From positions 1,463,501 to 1,527,500 of the forward strand of contig NC_019738.1 of NCBI RefSeq assembly GCF_000317515.1: a DNA stretch of 64,000 nucleotides, read 5' to 3'. The position numbers were made by a program, and so were the translations under genes. Positions 7,978 through 18,187 of this stretch are shown here, piece by piece (within the stretch, counting starts at the first letter, position 1; each line of letters starts with the position of its first letter). Below the pieces are notes generated by a model. The model was not told the DNA's origin and made no database searches. It worked only from the letters and a program-made list of their open reading frames with translations. The DNA is from Allocoleopsis franciscana PCC 7113. GTDB taxonomy: Bacteria > Cyanobacteriota > Cyanobacteriia > Cyanobacteriales > Coleofasciculaceae.

Positions 7978-8783
7978 CACAACGACCTCCAAGCATCGCT
8001 GCTCAGGGGTGAAGACGTAAGATGCGATCGCCTCCAAGGCGCATTGTTACCACAAACTGGGCAGTCTGAGTCACGATGGGAACGGCGCTTGGCAAATTCC
8101 ATCCGAGCCAAGTCCATTGTCATTAGCTGTGATAACAGTGGCGTACCAAACCCGGTAATCAGCTTGATCGCTTCCAGTGCCGCCAGACAAGCGAGTGTGC
8201 CAGGAACAGCACCCAGAACCCCAAAACCGTGGTTATCCCAATCGGGTTTTTCCGGAAACAGGCAGGATAAACAAGGCGTTTGACCGGGGACAATCGTCGT
8301 TAGGTAAGCCTCCATCCCGTCCATTGCCGCTTCCACCATCGGCTTACGCCAGCGCACGCAAGCCTCATTTAACAAGTCACGTTCCGTAAAGTTGTGGGCA
8401 CAGTCGAGGGCAATGTCAGCCGATTGCACCAAGACATCTACATTCTCTGGAGTCACATAATCAAAAACGGCCTCCACTTGCACATCCGGATTAATGGCTT
8501 CTAGGGTTTCTTTGGCTTTAAACACCCTCGGCTTACCCACCCAATCGTGGCTCATGAGAATCTGACGATTCATGTCATCCAGCCGTAATTCGCCACCCCG
8601 TACTAGGATGAGCCGACCAACGCCCGCCACGGCTAGGTAAAGCGCTGCCGTACCACCCAATCCTCCTACCCCTGTAACCAAGGCTGTCACTGATTTGAGT
8701 CGTCGCTGTGCCTCTTCACCAAAGCCAGGAAGCATGATTTGGCGACGGTAGCGTTCTAACTCGGTGGGCGTAAGGTCTTGCAC
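7977..8783 (-). CDS. hesA: HesA, ThiF/MoeB-type adenylating enzyme
   Basis: 268 residues of the E1-like family. The nucleotide-binding loop is VTGVGGLGGTAALYLA, the helix RYRRQIMLPGFG is the family N-terminus, and two CxxC pairs (CLSC and CPVC) bind zinc. Relatives adenylate the C-terminal glycine of sulfur-carrier proteins. HesA is conserved in cyanobacterial nif islands and reported to help nitrogenase cofactor maturation, but its exact substrate is unsettled. It starts 13 bp after nifW and overlaps the next gene by one base, so it is part of the nifW-hesA-hesB chain. Confidence 0.92.
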   Translation of the reverse strand: MQDLTPTELERYRRQIMLPGFGEEAQRRLKSVTALVTGVGGLGGTAALYLAVAGVGRLILVRGGELRLDDMNRQILMSHDWVGKPRVFKAKETLEAINPDVQVEAVFDYVTPENVDVLVQSADIALDCAHNFTERDLLNEACVRWRKPMVEAAMDGMEAYLTTIVPGQTPCLSCLFPEKPDWDNHGFGVLGAVPGTLACLAALEAIKLITGFGTPLLSQLMTMDLARMEFAKRRSHRDSDCPVCGNNAPWRRSHLTSSPLSSDAWRSL

Positions 8784-8796
8784 GTCTTAATCCTCC

Positions 8797-9114
8797 TTAA
8801 TCAGAATTGATGTCGGTCAGCATGACAACATTTTTCGGCTTCTCATTAAATACCTTGAACAGCTTTTGTTCGAGGGGTGTTGAACTGAGAAACACATCGT
8901 AAGCTTGCTGGAGAGCGGCACAGTACTGGCTCAGCTTTTCCTCATCACTTAGATCCCCAGAATGAGCATCAATCTCCCGCACGTACTGAGAAAACTTCTT
9001 CAAGATATGCAGACGATTCACATTCACAATCTGGGCATCGTAAGGAAGTTCAAAAAACTCAAAATACTCTTCGGCATCAGCGAGTTGTTTGAATTGAGAT
9101 AAACTTTTACTCAT
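8797..9114 (-). CDS. nifW: NifW, nitrogenase-stabilising/protective protein
   Basis: 105 residues beginning MSKSLSQFKQLADAEEYFEF, with FFELPYDAQIVNVNRLHILK and DVFLSSTPLEQKLFKVFNE, all typical of NifW. NifW binds MoFe protein and supports its maturation or protects it from oxygen damage. The start codon overlaps the preceding CCE_0567-type gene by ATGA, showing translational coupling. Length is normal for the cyanobacterial form. Confidence 0.92.
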   Translation of the reverse strand: MSKSLSQFKQLADAEEYFEFFELPYDAQIVNVNRLHILKKFSQYVREIDAHSGDLSDEEKLSQYCAALQQAYDVFLSSTPLEQKLFKVFNEKPKNVVMLTDINSD

Positions 9115-9344
9115 TTTGCCTTCTCCAATATTTTTAGCTGTTGCTTCATCTCGTTTAACTTGCGATAGATTTCATAGGTTTGACCTGCAAAATCTATCAG
9201 TTGTTCGTAGTTGGTGGGCAAACCCTCCGCTAAATCATGAAGATCCATCTTCATTTGACCCGCCTTACTATTGAGGCGTTTAATCTCAACTTTCAGCTCG
9301 TCAATGCTTTGAGTTCCAGTTGTGGGTTCTCCGGCTTGAACCAT
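9111..9344 (-). CDS. CCE_0567-type small helical metalloprotein of nif clusters
   Basis: 77 residues, almost entirely helical, with KVEIKRLNSKAGQMKMDLHD and a second helix QTYEIYRKLNEMKQQLKIL. It matches the Rop-like PF05082 family that follows the DUF269 gene in most nif clusters. A structure of the Cyanothece homologue showed a helical dimer with bound metal, and a role in electron transfer or cofactor handling has been proposed but not settled. It overlaps nifW by 4 bp. A good GGAG lies upstream. Confidence 0.85.
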   Translation of the reverse strand: MVQAGEPTTGTQSIDELKVEIKRLNSKAGQMKMDLHDLAEGLPTNYEQLIDFAGQTYEIYRKLNEMKQQLKILEKAK

Positions 9345-9415
9345 AAATATCTCCCTTTTGATTAACCGTCATGGGTCATTAATCATCAGTTATGGATTAA
9401 TTAATGATGAATGAC

Positions 9416-9892
9416 TTAGATGTTGCCCACTTCGGGATAACGCTTCGCTAAATCAATTCCTTTTTGCAAAAGCTTCTCTCCCTCAGCATCTAATTTCTCA
9501 AAAGAATCAAAGCCAAAGCGTTGAGCATCCCGTAAGGTTTTAGCTACAACCAAAAGACGACCACAGAAAACCAGTGCCCAACCAAATCCTTCATGGCTCA
9601 GGTCAATAATCACCTGTCCCAAAAGACCTGTTTCCTGCTCAATCCGGGCTGCGATCGCGCGGTAAAATGCCATAATTCGCGCCTTCGTTACCAGATCGAC
9701 ATCACCATCAACCGAGATTTTACGTTTTCTCTCCTTGCTGACAATGAAAGGCTTCAGAAGCAGTTCATCCGACCAAGTCCGATAAGTCCCGTAACTGTCT
9801 TGTCCCCGAATTTGCTTCACCAACTCCTGCATCAAAGGCTTCGCTAAGATTTCCTCTGTAGTGGTTTCGGTTGTAGTATTTGTTGCAGTCAT
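9416..9892 (-). CDS. NifX-associated protein (DUF269)
   Basis: 158 residues of the PF03270 family. The core contains LMQELVKQIRGQDSYGTYR, KRKISVDGDVDLVTKARIMA and GFGWALVFCGRLLVVAKTLRDAQRFGF. This gene follows nifX in nearly all nif operons, and here the start overlaps the nifX stop as ATGA. The exact biochemical role is unknown; a link to FeMo-cofactor assembly is inferred from constant synteny. The Thr-rich N-terminus is probably flexible. Confidence 0.9.
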   Translation of the reverse strand: MTATNTTTETTTEEILAKPLMQELVKQIRGQDSYGTYRTWSDELLLKPFIVSKERKRKISVDGDVDLVTKARIMAFYRAIAARIEQETGLLGQVIIDLSHEGFGWALVFCGRLLVVAKTLRDAQRFGFDSFEKLDAEGEKLLQKGIDLAKRYPEVGNI

Positions 9893-10302
9893 ACGAGTGA
9901 TTCCTCTTCTTCAAATTCTTCAAAACTTTGAGCTTTTTGTTGGAGTGCTTTACGCAGCCAGGGTGGGGGATTCCCCTTGAGAGTCTGTACTAGCTTTTCG
10001 AGTACTTCGGTAATCTCTTCTTCTTCAGATTTCGCTTTTACCGGAGTAACACGCTTCCGAATTAACCTTGCTGCTGCACTTCCGCCGATCGCAGAAACGT
10101 AAACAATAGTACAGTCAGCCAGTGCGGCAACTTTAGGAACCAGTTTATCTTCATTGCCATCTTCAAGTAGTTCACCACCAAATTTGATAGTTTCTAAGAA
10201 CTGATAGCCATCGGTTGAGACTTCGTAAACGGCTATTTTTTTAGCCCAACCAAAATGTGCATTAATATGCACGTTATCACTGGTAGCAAAAGCAATTTTC
10301 AT
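9889..10302 (-). CDS. nifX: NifX, cofactor-carrier protein
   Basis: 137 residues from MKIAFATSDNVHINAHFGWA; the frame can be extended to a TTG at 10323, but AAGGAG is correctly placed for this ATG. The dinitrogenase iron-molybdenum cofactor-binding fold is shown by the N-terminal HINAHFGWAKK and by TIVYVSAIGGSAAARLIRK. NifX binds NifB-cofactor and passes it to NifEN. A related domain is fused to the C-terminus of NifB in this window. It is separated from nifN by about 100 bp of CTCTGCG-type short repeats. Confidence 0.93.
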   Translation of the reverse strand: MKIAFATSDNVHINAHFGWAKKIAVYEVSTDGYQFLETIKFGGELLEDGNEDKLVPKVAALADCTIVYVSAIGGSAAARLIRKRVTPVKAKSEEEEITEVLEKLVQTLKGNPPPWLRKALQQKAQSFEEFEEEESLV

Positions 10303-10329
10303 GGTCATCTCCTTGCCTCGCAATTAATA

Positions 10330-10395
10330 GAGATTAAAGTCTAAAACCTCTGCGATCTCAGCGTTAACCTCTGCAACCTCTGCGTTAAAAAACAT
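10330..10395. repeat. CTCTGCG-type short repeat cluster between nifN and nifX
   Basis: Several degenerate heptamer-like units (CCTCTGCGATCTC, AACCTCTGCAACCTCTGCG). The same family appears at 19157-19200, 19310-19380 and 63755-63850. These are typical dispersed cyanobacterial intergenic repeats. Confidence 0.6.
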
Positions 10396-10407
10396 ACGAT
10401 TTCCTGT

Positions 10408-11712
10408 CTAATGCTTGACTGTTGACTCCTCTTCCTCTAAAAACAGGTTGCCAATATCAAACAACAGTTGCATCGTTCCTCGATAGCCGACTTTAGTAAA
10501 CTGACCATTGCCCAAGCGATCAAAAATAGGCATACCTTGGCGATACAACGGAATACCGAGTTTCCTCGAAACTTTCGCCCCGTTAGAATTAGTAATCAGC
10601 AAATCCGAACCCGGTGCTAACTCCTCAAAATCTTCTAAATCGCCAATTACAACAGTTTCGACCGGAAGCTTTTCCAGCAAAGGGGATTTTGTTGTCGTTA
10701 CTGCTGCTTGAATCTCCGCTCCCATTGACTGAAGAAACGCAGTAGTTGACCACAGCAAATCCGGTTCTAGTGCCAGCGATACCCGCTTACGTCCAAAGAA
10801 AAAGTGAGTGTCCAACATGGCATCTTGTAACTGGCGACGCTGACGGCAGTATTTCTCCGGTACACTCCTTTTGGAAAGCAGCGACAGCCCATGCAGAAAG
10901 TCATCCACCGCATCTAATCCTGTCAGTTGTTGCAGCACCTCGTAAGGAGTGCCAAACCGCTGGTTCAGAATCTCTGCCGCCCCCCGCATACTCTCGCCTA
11001 GAGCAAAGGTGAGTACTGAACTACCAATCTCCCGAAGTTCTGCTTTCGTTGTACCACCACCTGTCGTGGCACTGAAGGAATCCTCCAAATGTCCATCCAG
11101 TGAGGCAGAAAGGTCGGGTACGACAATGGGTGTTAGTCCAAACGCCGTAACCATTTCCTTGATTTCCTGCACATCTCCCGGTGTGAAGGCAGAACTAACT
11201 AGAATTGTGACCTGATCGAATCGGGTTTCCCCAGGTTGGGGAAGTTCCCTCACCATGCTTTCAACGGCGGCGGCAAAGCCATCTTGCAATGCACCCTTAA
11301 AATCGGGGGTGGATACGTACACAATAGGGAGGTCATACAATTCTGGATGACGCTTGCGGATACTCCTGAGGATGCCATCCATGTCATCCCCTCTCGTTTC
11401 CGTTAACCCAGTGGTACACAACCCGATAATTTCAGGCTTTGCCTTTTCCACCAACGTCAGGATGGCTTGTTCAACGTTATCCTCACCGCCTAAAATCGTG
11501 CTGACTTCCGTCATTGCCGTGGTAGACATCGGGATGGCTTCCCGAAAATGCCGCACTAGCATCACCTTGGCAAAGGCGGTGCAACCTTGGGAACCGTGAA
11601 ACAGAGGCATCATTCCCTTTAACCCCAAGAAGGCGAGGGCTGCGCCTAACGGTTGGCTTTGTTTGAGGGGGTTAACAGCAACCGATTTTTTCCGACTTGT
11701 TACAGTTGCCAT
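10408..11712 (-). CDS. nifN: NifN, FeMo-cofactor scaffold subunit
   Basis: 434 residues starting [20 protein letters not shown]. The ATG at 11712 shares one base with the nifE stop (TAATG) and has GGAGG six bases upstream, so I prefer it to the TTG at 11733. NifN pairs with NifE as an alpha2beta2 scaffold on which NifB-cofactor becomes FeMo-cofactor. The P-cluster-type region is LGLKGMMPLFHGSQGCTAFA, and GLTETRGDD follows, as in NifK-like subunits. Strict coupling to nifE should keep the two subunits near equal amounts. Confidence 0.95.
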   Translation of the reverse strand: MATVTSRKKSVAVNPLKQSQPLGAALAFLGLKGMMPLFHGSQGCTAFAKVMLVRHFREAIPMSTTAMTEVSTILGGEDNVEQAILTLVEKAKPEIIGLCTTGLTETRGDDMDGILRSIRKRHPELYDLPIVYVSTPDFKGALQDGFAAAVESMVRELPQPGETRFDQVTILVSSAFTPGDVQEIKEMVTAFGLTPIVVPDLSASLDGHLEDSFSATTGGGTTKAELREIGSSVLTFALGESMRGAAEILNQRFGTPYEVLQQLTGLDAVDDFLHGLSLLSKRSVPEKYCRQRRQLQDAMLDTHFFFGRKRVSLALEPDLLWSTTAFLQSMGAEIQAAVTTTKSPLLEKLPVETVVIGDLEDFEELAPGSDLLITNSNGAKVSRKLGIPLYRQGMPIFDRLGNGQFTKVGYRGTMQLLFDIGNLFLEEEESTVKH

Positions 11713-13091
11713 TAGATTACCTCCTGTTCCCAAGGTGCTGGTTTACGGACTTGCTCCCACACAGGGCTGTAAAGGGCTTCATCCAGTTCTCGCGCCATTT
11801 CAATCATTCCCACATACCCGGCATAGGGATGATGGCGTTCCTGGTTGATATCAAGGAAGGGAATTTTGGCTTTCAGGGCGGTGTATTGATTGCGACCTCC
11901 GGCGATAAGCATATCTGCCTTAGTTTTGTCAATCACCCGCAACAGTTCCTGTGCGTTGCCCTTTTCCATCATGATGCCGTCTTTGCCCAACAGCTCCTTG
12001 ATGCGGGCTTTATCCTCCTCCGTGCTTTTCTTGGTGCTGGTGGCAACCACCTCCATGCCCAAGTCTTTCGCTGCCGAAATAATCGACCAACTCTTCACAC
12101 CCCCGGTATAAAGGACTACTCGTTTCCCTTTGAGTCGAGCACGATAGGGGGCGAGGGCTTCGTCTAGGGCGGCTGTTTCTTCAACAATCAGCTTTTCGAC
12201 ACGCTCCTGCAAATCGGCATCGCCTATTTTTAAGGCAATGTTTCGCAGACAGCGGTTCATATCCTCCACACCGTAAAATGATTCTTCGATGTAAGGGATG
12301 CCATAGCGTTCCTCCATCTTTCTCGCCATGTTGATCAGTGCTTTCGAGCAGATCATCACGTTGAGCTTGGCACGGTGGGAATACGCAATTTGGTTGTATT
12401 TTCCATCACCTGTAATTTTGGCGAGAACACGGATGCCGAGTTTCTCGAACAATGGCGTCACACCCCACATTTCACCCGCGATGTTGTATTCACCAATCAG
12501 GTTAATGTCATAGGGGGTGGTAAGCTCAGGCTCCTGTGTTCCCACCACATACTCTAAAAGGCTCTCCCCGCCGACGCGGTTTCCCAGGTTTTTGCTCCCG
12601 ATAAACCCAGGAGAATTGACGGGGATGACTGGAGTGCCCGTTTTCTTAGCGGCAGCTTGACAAACGGCGTCGATGTCGTCACCAATCAGGGCGGTAACGC
12701 AAGTCGAGTAGACAAATACCGCCTCTGGTTGGTAGCGCTGTTGCACCTCCAGGATGGCTTTGTAGAGCTTTTTCTCTCCACCGAAGATGACATCATTCTC
12801 ACCCAAGTCAGTGGTGAAGCCCATTTTGTAAACCATCGGGCCAGAGGAGAGACTGCCGCGACTCCCCCAGGAATTGCCAGCGCAGGCAATTGGGCCGTGT
12901 ACTAAATGAGCAGCATCGGTGATTGGCACTAAGGCAATCATTGCTCCGTCAAAGGCGCAGCCACCTTGAGCGGCTCCCGGCTGAGCTACTTGTGTGCAAT
13001 ATTTGTTTTTCTTTTGCCCATTTTTTTGGTGATTGTGCTCGCAACCTGGCTCAGTGAGCAGCTCATTGATTTTGCCTTGGGTGATTTTCAT
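11712..13091 (-). CDS. nifE: NifE, FeMo-cofactor scaffold subunit
   Basis: 459 residues, NifD-like. Motifs include [20 protein letters not shown] (cluster cysteine region), [32 protein letters not shown] and the [18 protein letters not shown] switch near 320. With NifN it forms the assembly scaffold for FeMo-cofactor. The N-terminus carries a short Cys/His-containing stretch ([13 protein letters not shown]) typical of NifE. The stop overlaps the nifN start by one base. The preceding gene upstream is the Mo-nitrogenase family gene, 50 bp away. Confidence 0.95.
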   Translation of the reverse strand: MKITQGKINELLTEPGCEHNHQKNGQKKNKYCTQVAQPGAAQGGCAFDGAMIALVPITDAAHLVHGPIACAGNSWGSRGSLSSGPMVYKMGFTTDLGENDVIFGGEKKLYKAILEVQQRYQPEAVFVYSTCVTALIGDDIDAVCQAAAKKTGTPVIPVNSPGFIGSKNLGNRVGGESLLEYVVGTQEPELTTPYDINLIGEYNIAGEMWGVTPLFEKLGIRVLAKITGDGKYNQIAYSHRAKLNVMICSKALINMARKMEERYGIPYIEESFYGVEDMNRCLRNIALKIGDADLQERVEKLIVEETAALDEALAPYRARLKGKRVVLYTGGVKSWSIISAAKDLGMEVVATSTKKSTEEDKARIKELLGKDGIMMEKGNAQELLRVIDKTKADMLIAGGRNQYTALKAKIPFLDINQERHHPYAGYVGMIEMARELDEALYSPVWEQVRKPAPWEQEVI

Positions 13092-13142
13092 GTTTCTCTG
13101 TGCGATGAGGGCGAGTAGCGACTAGCTATGAGAAATTCCCAA

Positions 13143-13499
13143 CTAAGCGTTTGAACAAAACGAACAATTAGAACAATTAACCGAGGTATTTTGTGGCATC
13201 CTCATACACTCCTCACAGAGGAAGGATAAAGCCCGAAATCGCAATCCCACAAATTGGTCGTATAAGGGATTGAGTTTGCACATTGGGGGAATGTGGAATA
13301 GGGTACGACCCAACAAAACAACATCTCGCTCAAAGGGGCAATCTACAGGAATTAGTTTGCAAATGAGTTGAGCTATTTTGGCGTTTTTAATCTGGATTCC
13401 ATCTAACCAACGGCGCAAGGGATAGAGGATATCGAAGGAGCCAGATTTTAGGTTGCTCGATGGCTGAGAGGTTTGGTGAGTGGGGGTTAGAGCTGCCAT
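13143..13499 (-). CDS. Mo-dependent nitrogenase family protein (small, Cys-rich C-terminus)
   Basis: 118 residues matching the cyanobacterial family named Mo-dependent nitrogenase C-terminal protein (PF06967). Its core is ILYPLRRWLDGIQIKNAKIA, then LICKLIPVDCPFERD and IPPMCKLNPLYDQFVGLRFR. The tail FLCEEC with CSNCSFCSN gives many cysteines that could bind a cluster or metal. Despite the name it has no nitrogenase catalytic fold. It is positioned between nifK and nifE, as in other cyanobacterial nif islands. Function unknown. Confidence 0.8.
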   Translation of the reverse strand: MAALTPTHQTSQPSSNLKSGSFDILYPLRRWLDGIQIKNAKIAQLICKLIPVDCPFERDVVLLGRTLFHIPPMCKLNPLYDQFVGLRFRALSFLCEECMRMPQNTSVNCSNCSFCSNA

Positions 13500-13805
13500 T
13501 ATCGATACCTGGCTAATTGCTTTTACAAGGTTGAAGGTTAGAAGGGTGAAAGTTAGAAGATGGGGAAGATAACTTGTAACTTTTACGCCTTACTAACCTG
13601 TAACTAGAATTTGCAAGACTGACCGACTTTGTAAGCGGGGGTGTGGAGTAAAAAGTGCGGAGTTAAAGTTAAAATTAGGCTGGGCGTTTTACTTATGACT
13701 CCGCACTTGGCACTTAGGGAAAACGGTGTTAGGGAAACCCTTAGGGGGACTTGTTCCTAGTTAGGGTTCATGGTTTATGGGCGATAACGATGAACCCTTA
13801 ACGAT
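13500..13805. other. nifK to Mo-nitrogenase-family spacer with inverted repeats
   Basis: This 306-bp gap has no gene. It holds GGTTGAA-like short repeats near 13525-13560, an 11-bp inverted pair (AAGTGCGGAGT at 13653-13663, ACTCCGCACTT at 13698-13708) and the nifK 3' hairpin listed separately. Confidence 0.5.
13764..13797 (-). terminator. Candidate hairpin downstream of nifK
   Basis: Arms GGGTTCAT (13764-13771) and ATGAACCC (13790-13797) pair across an 18-nt loop that begins 9 bp after the nifK stop. No strong U-tract follows, so partial termination or 3'-end stabilisation of the nifHDK message is as likely as full termination. Confidence 0.35.
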
Positions 13806-15344
13806 TTAGCGAATTAAGTCGTAGGAAATATCGGTCTTCGCTGGGATGATGGTGTTGCGATCGAGTTCATCTAGAATGGTGTTAACAATCCAGTTGAGTA
13901 GGTTGATCGTACCTTGGTAGCCGATGGTGGAATAGCGGTGTAGGTGGTGGCGATCGAAAATAGGATAGCCGATGCGTACCATTGGTGTGTGGGTGTCACG
14001 CCACAGGTACTTACCGTAGGAGTTACCGATGAGTAAATCTACGGGTTCGGTGAACAGGAGACTCCGCATGTGCCACAAGTCTTTACCCCCCCATACTTTC
14101 GCATTTTTGCCATCGGGACTAGACTCTAGCAGCGCTTTGGCTTCGGCTTCAAACTCAGGGGTGCTATTGCTGACTACGATATGCACCGGTTCAGCCCCAA
14201 CTTCTAGCAGGAACTGCAACAGCCCCATCACTAAATCAGGATCGCCGTAAAGTGCTATCCGCTTGCCGTGTAGCCAAGCTTGGGAATCGGTTAAGGCATC
14301 AACAGCACGTCCCCGCTCAATTTCCAGTTCGCGTGGAATGGGTTGTCCGGTTAGTTCGCTGAGTTTCATCAGGAACTCATCTGTACCACGAATTCCCCAA
14401 GGACGAGAAACGACTGTCTTTTGCTGCCACTCTTTCGTGATGTATTCCCGTGTCTTGGTGCTAGCGTAAGATTGCAGAGCAACTGTAGCTTCAGCGTTGA
14501 TGGAATCAGCCGCATCTTCTAGGGTAGTTCCACCCTGGTACATCTTATATTCACCATCATTGGGTGAGTCGAGATACTCTGAGTTATCTCCTAGCAGAGT
14601 ATAGTTAATACCCATCAACTCGGCTAGGCGCTTCACTTCCCGCAGGTTACCAATGTAGGTTTCAAAACCAGGGATAAAGTTAATCTTGCCGTTGGTGGTT
14701 TCCTTCTTTTTGCCTGCGGTGAGGTTAGAAAGAATTCCCTTCATCATATTGTCGTAGCCCAGGACGTGGGAACCGACAAAACTGGGAGTGTGAGCGTAGG
14801 GAACTGGGAATTCTTCAGGCAGAGAACCTTTTTCTTTGGATGTTTTGATGAAGGCTTGTAAGTCATCTCCGATTACCTCTGCCATGCAGGTGGTGCAGAC
14901 GGCAATCATCTTCGGCTTATAGAGATTGTAGGACGTTGCCAAGCCATCAATCATGTTGTTTAAGCCACCGAACACCGCTGCATCCTCAGTCATGGAGGAA
15001 GAAACCGCAGAGAAGGGTTCTTTGAAGTGACGGGTAAAGTGGCTCCGGAAGTAAGCCACGCAGCCTTGAGAACCGTGAACGAAGGGTAAGGTACCTTCAA
15101 AACCAACAGCCGCGAGAATCGCTCCTAGGGGTTGGCAGGCTTTGGCGGGGTTGACGGTGAGGGCTTCACGGGAGAAGTTCTTCTCGCGATACTCCCAAGT
15201 TTTAGTCCATTCAGCGATGCGAGCAACTTCTTCTGGGCTGTGTCCACCTTCAAATTGTTTCTTGTTAGCAAATAGTTCTTGGTATTCGTCTTGGTGAAAG
15301 AGTTCGGCGTGGTCCTTGATTTTGTCGATGTTATTCTGAGCCAT
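13806..15344 (-). CDS. nifK: NifK, MoFe protein beta subunit
   Basis: 512 residues from [24 protein letters not shown] precedes this ATG, whereas the longer frame to 15458 runs through an intergenic repeat and is rejected. NifK forms the alpha2beta2 dinitrogenase with NifD and shares the P-cluster: the ligand cysteines lie in [25 protein letters not shown] and [13 protein letters not shown]. The end [17 protein letters not shown] is the classic NifK tail. The nifD-nifK gap of 126 bp contains an inverted-repeat element that is listed separately. Confidence 0.97.
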   Translation of the reverse strand: MAQNNIDKIKDHAELFHQDEYQELFANKKQFEGGHSPEEVARIAEWTKTWEYREKNFSREALTVNPAKACQPLGAILAAVGFEGTLPFVHGSQGCVAYFRSHFTRHFKEPFSAVSSSMTEDAAVFGGLNNMIDGLATSYNLYKPKMIAVCTTCMAEVIGDDLQAFIKTSKEKGSLPEEFPVPYAHTPSFVGSHVLGYDNMMKGILSNLTAGKKKETTNGKINFIPGFETYIGNLREVKRLAELMGINYTLLGDNSEYLDSPNDGEYKMYQGGTTLEDAADSINAEATVALQSYASTKTREYITKEWQQKTVVSRPWGIRGTDEFLMKLSELTGQPIPRELEIERGRAVDALTDSQAWLHGKRIALYGDPDLVMGLLQFLLEVGAEPVHIVVSNSTPEFEAEAKALLESSPDGKNAKVWGGKDLWHMRSLLFTEPVDLLIGNSYGKYLWRDTHTPMVRIGYPIFDRHHLHRYSTIGYQGTINLLNWIVNTILDELDRNTIIPAKTDISYDLIR

Positions 15345-15399
15345 GACGGTTTCTCCAATTGGGGGTGGGGATGAGGGGAGTGGGAGAGTTAGCCTTTTG

Positions 15400-15463
15400 G
15401 TAGGGTGTGTTACGGAACCGTAACGCACCAAGTTTAAAGACGGTGCGTTATAACGCACCCTAC
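15400..15463. repeat. GTAGGGTG(C/T)GTTA inverted-repeat element between nifD and nifK
   Basis: Two hairpin-forming units lie in tandem: GTAGGGTGTGTTACGG paired with CCGTAACGCACC, then GGTGCGTTATAACGCACC ending CCTAC. The ends of the whole unit (GTAGGGTG and CGCACCCTAC) are also inverted copies. The same repeat family forms a perfect 26-bp palindrome at 41061-41086. It is transcribed as part of nifDK. Confidence 0.65.
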
Positions 15464-15470
15464 GATTGCC

Positions 15471-16919
15471 TTACACGGTTGCTTCAGCTTTCTTCCACGG
15501 TGCGCCAACCAAGCTCCAGGTGGGGCTGTTGAGTGCTAAATCCATGTCACGAGCGAAGATAGCGAATCCGTCGTAACCGTGGTAGGGGCCGGAGTAATCC
15601 CAGGAGTGCATCTGACGGAAGGGTAGAGCCATCTTCTGGAAGACGTACTTCTCTTTAATCCCTGAAGCAATCAGATCCGGCTTGAGTTCCTTGACAAACT
15701 CCTCAAACTCAAAGGCAGAAACGTCATCGTAAATCAGGGTGCCGTTTTCGATGTAGTGGGTGGTACGTTTGTAGTCGTCGTTATGACCAAACTCATAACC
15801 TGTACCGATTAGCCTCATCCCCAAGTCATAGAATGCAGGGACAACGTGGCGAGGACGTAAACCACCCACCATCAGGGCGACAGTCTTGCCTTCTAGGCGT
15901 GGGCGATATTTTTCGAGTACGGCTTGGGTTTGAGCTTCGTACTTAGCAATAACTTCTTCTGCTTTTTGCTGGATTGTTTCGTCAAATTTGGCAGCAATCA
16001 TCCGCAGAGATTCAGCAATCTTGGTCGGGCCAAAGAAGTTGTACTCTAACCAGGGAATCCCGTAGGTTTCTTCCATGTGACGGCTGATGTAGTTCATCGA
16101 GCGGTAGCAGTGAACTAGGTTCAGCTTCACGGTGGGTGTCATTTCCATCTCGTGCAGGGTACCATCCCCTGACCACTGGGCAACGACACGTAAGCCAATT
16201 TCTTCTAATAGAATGCGGGACGACCAGGCGTCACCACCAATGTTGTAGTCTCCGATAATCGCGACATCGTAGGGAGTGCCTTCAACGTCTTTTGTCTTCT
16301 TCTCAGAGCCTTTGAATACCCAGTCACGTACAGCGTCGTTGGCAATGTGGTGACCGAGAGACTGGGACACACCCCGGAAGCCTTCGCAACGGACTGGTAC
16401 TACAGTCTTGCCGATTTCTTTAGCTGACTTTTTGGCTACTGCTTCGATGTCATCCCCAATTAGACCGATGGGACATTCGGACTGGATGGAGACGCCTCGG
16501 TTGAGGGGGAAGAGTTCGTCTAGTTCTGTGATTAGTTTGGCGAGTTTCTTGTCACCACCAAAAACGATATCTCGTTCTTGGAAGTCGGAGGTGAACTGCA
16601 TCGTGCCAAAAGTGTCGATGCCTGTGGTGCCGATATAATAGTTGCGGCGACCAGACCAGGAGTAGTAACCGCAGCCGACAGGCCCGTGACTGATGTGGAT
16701 CATGTCCTTAATCGGACCCCAAACCACACCCTTAGAACCAGCGTAGGCACAGCCACGGGTGGTCATCGATCCAGGCAGAGACTTGATGTTAGACTTAACG
16801 CCGCAATCAGACTTTCCTTCTTCGTAAACGTTTAGGTGCTTTTCCCGCTTTTTGCGACCTTTCTCAGGGTAGGCTTCCAGGACTTCTTGGATTAGCTCTT
16901 TCTTCTCTTCTACTGTCAT
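15471..16919 (-). CDS. nifD: NifD, MoFe protein alpha subunit
   Basis: 482 residues from [20 protein letters not shown]; the 20-codon upward extension is Pro/Ser-rich spacer and is rejected. NifD carries FeMo-cofactor and shares the P-cluster. Ligand regions are [46 protein letters not shown], and the cofactor cysteine in [10 protein letters not shown]; the cofactor histidine is in [16 protein letters not shown]. The gene is uninterrupted, unlike the element-split nifD of many heterocystous strains. Confidence 0.97.
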   Translation of the reverse strand: MTVEEKKELIQEVLEAYPEKGRKKREKHLNVYEEGKSDCGVKSNIKSLPGSMTTRGCAYAGSKGVVWGPIKDMIHISHGPVGCGYYSWSGRRNYYIGTTGIDTFGTMQFTSDFQERDIVFGGDKKLAKLITELDELFPLNRGVSIQSECPIGLIGDDIEAVAKKSAKEIGKTVVPVRCEGFRGVSQSLGHHIANDAVRDWVFKGSEKKTKDVEGTPYDVAIIGDYNIGGDAWSSRILLEEIGLRVVAQWSGDGTLHEMEMTPTVKLNLVHCYRSMNYISRHMEETYGIPWLEYNFFGPTKIAESLRMIAAKFDETIQQKAEEVIAKYEAQTQAVLEKYRPRLEGKTVALMVGGLRPRHVVPAFYDLGMRLIGTGYEFGHNDDYKRTTHYIENGTLIYDDVSAFEFEEFVKELKPDLIASGIKEKYVFQKMALPFRQMHSWDYSGPYHGYDGFAIFARDMDLALNSPTWSLVGAPWKKAEATV

Positions 16920-17008
16920 GGTCTTCCTCTCTTCAATGGGTTGAGTGGGGGGAGAGAGGGGGGGGCTGGTGTCGCCCACCCCAAGGACTTGGTTGGGGGG
17001 TATGGTGG

Positions 17009-17027
17009 AGGTGGGTTTTGCCCACCT
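17009..17027 (-). promoter_or_regulatory. nifH-nifD intergenic hairpin
   Basis: AGGTGGG pairs with CCCACCT around a 5-nt loop, 18 bp beyond the nifH stop and 90 bp before the nifD start. A stem here could block 3' exonucleases or cause partial termination, raising nifH over nifDK. That role is known for nifHDK operons in general; it is inferred here. Confidence 0.4.
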
Positions 17028-17044
17028 ACGGCTTGGGATTTGAA

Positions 17045-18001
<957 letters not shown>

Positions 18002-18021
18002 CTAACGAGCGATTGCAGTTC

Positions 18022-18069
18022 ACCTGTAGGTGTCTCACTAGGGTGAGGGCCTTGAGAGACGCCACAGGT
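18022..18069 (-). promoter_or_regulatory. Imperfect long hairpin in the nifU-nifH spacer (nifH leader)
   Basis: ACCTGTAGGTGTCTC (18022-18036) pairs with GAGACGCCACAGGT (18056-18069) with one bulge and one G-T type mismatch. It lies about 78 bp upstream of the nifH ATG and next to a HIP1 site. It could be an mRNA-stabilising 5' stem or mark a processing site; the sequence alone cannot distinguish these. Confidence 0.35.
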
Positions 18070-18187
18070 GGCGATCGCTCGACAGGTAAGATAGGTGTTA
18101 CCTGGAAGAAAAAAGTTTTCATGGTTTGTTGTTTGTTGTTTGTGATTGGCTGTTCGTGAGGATTGAACAATAACCAATAATCACTAA

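Noticed and set aside
7977-8037. Longer start for the hesA-hesB membrane protein
   Set aside because: It would overlap hesA by 20 codons and lacks a ribosome site; the ATG at the hesA stop is a better start.
15345-15458. Longer NifK N-terminus
   Set aside because: The extra 38 codons run through a palindromic repeat, and NifK normally begins at MAQNN with GGAG upstream.
16920-16979. Longer NifD N-terminus
   Set aside because: The added 20 residues are Pro/Ser-rich spacer sequence not found in NifD.
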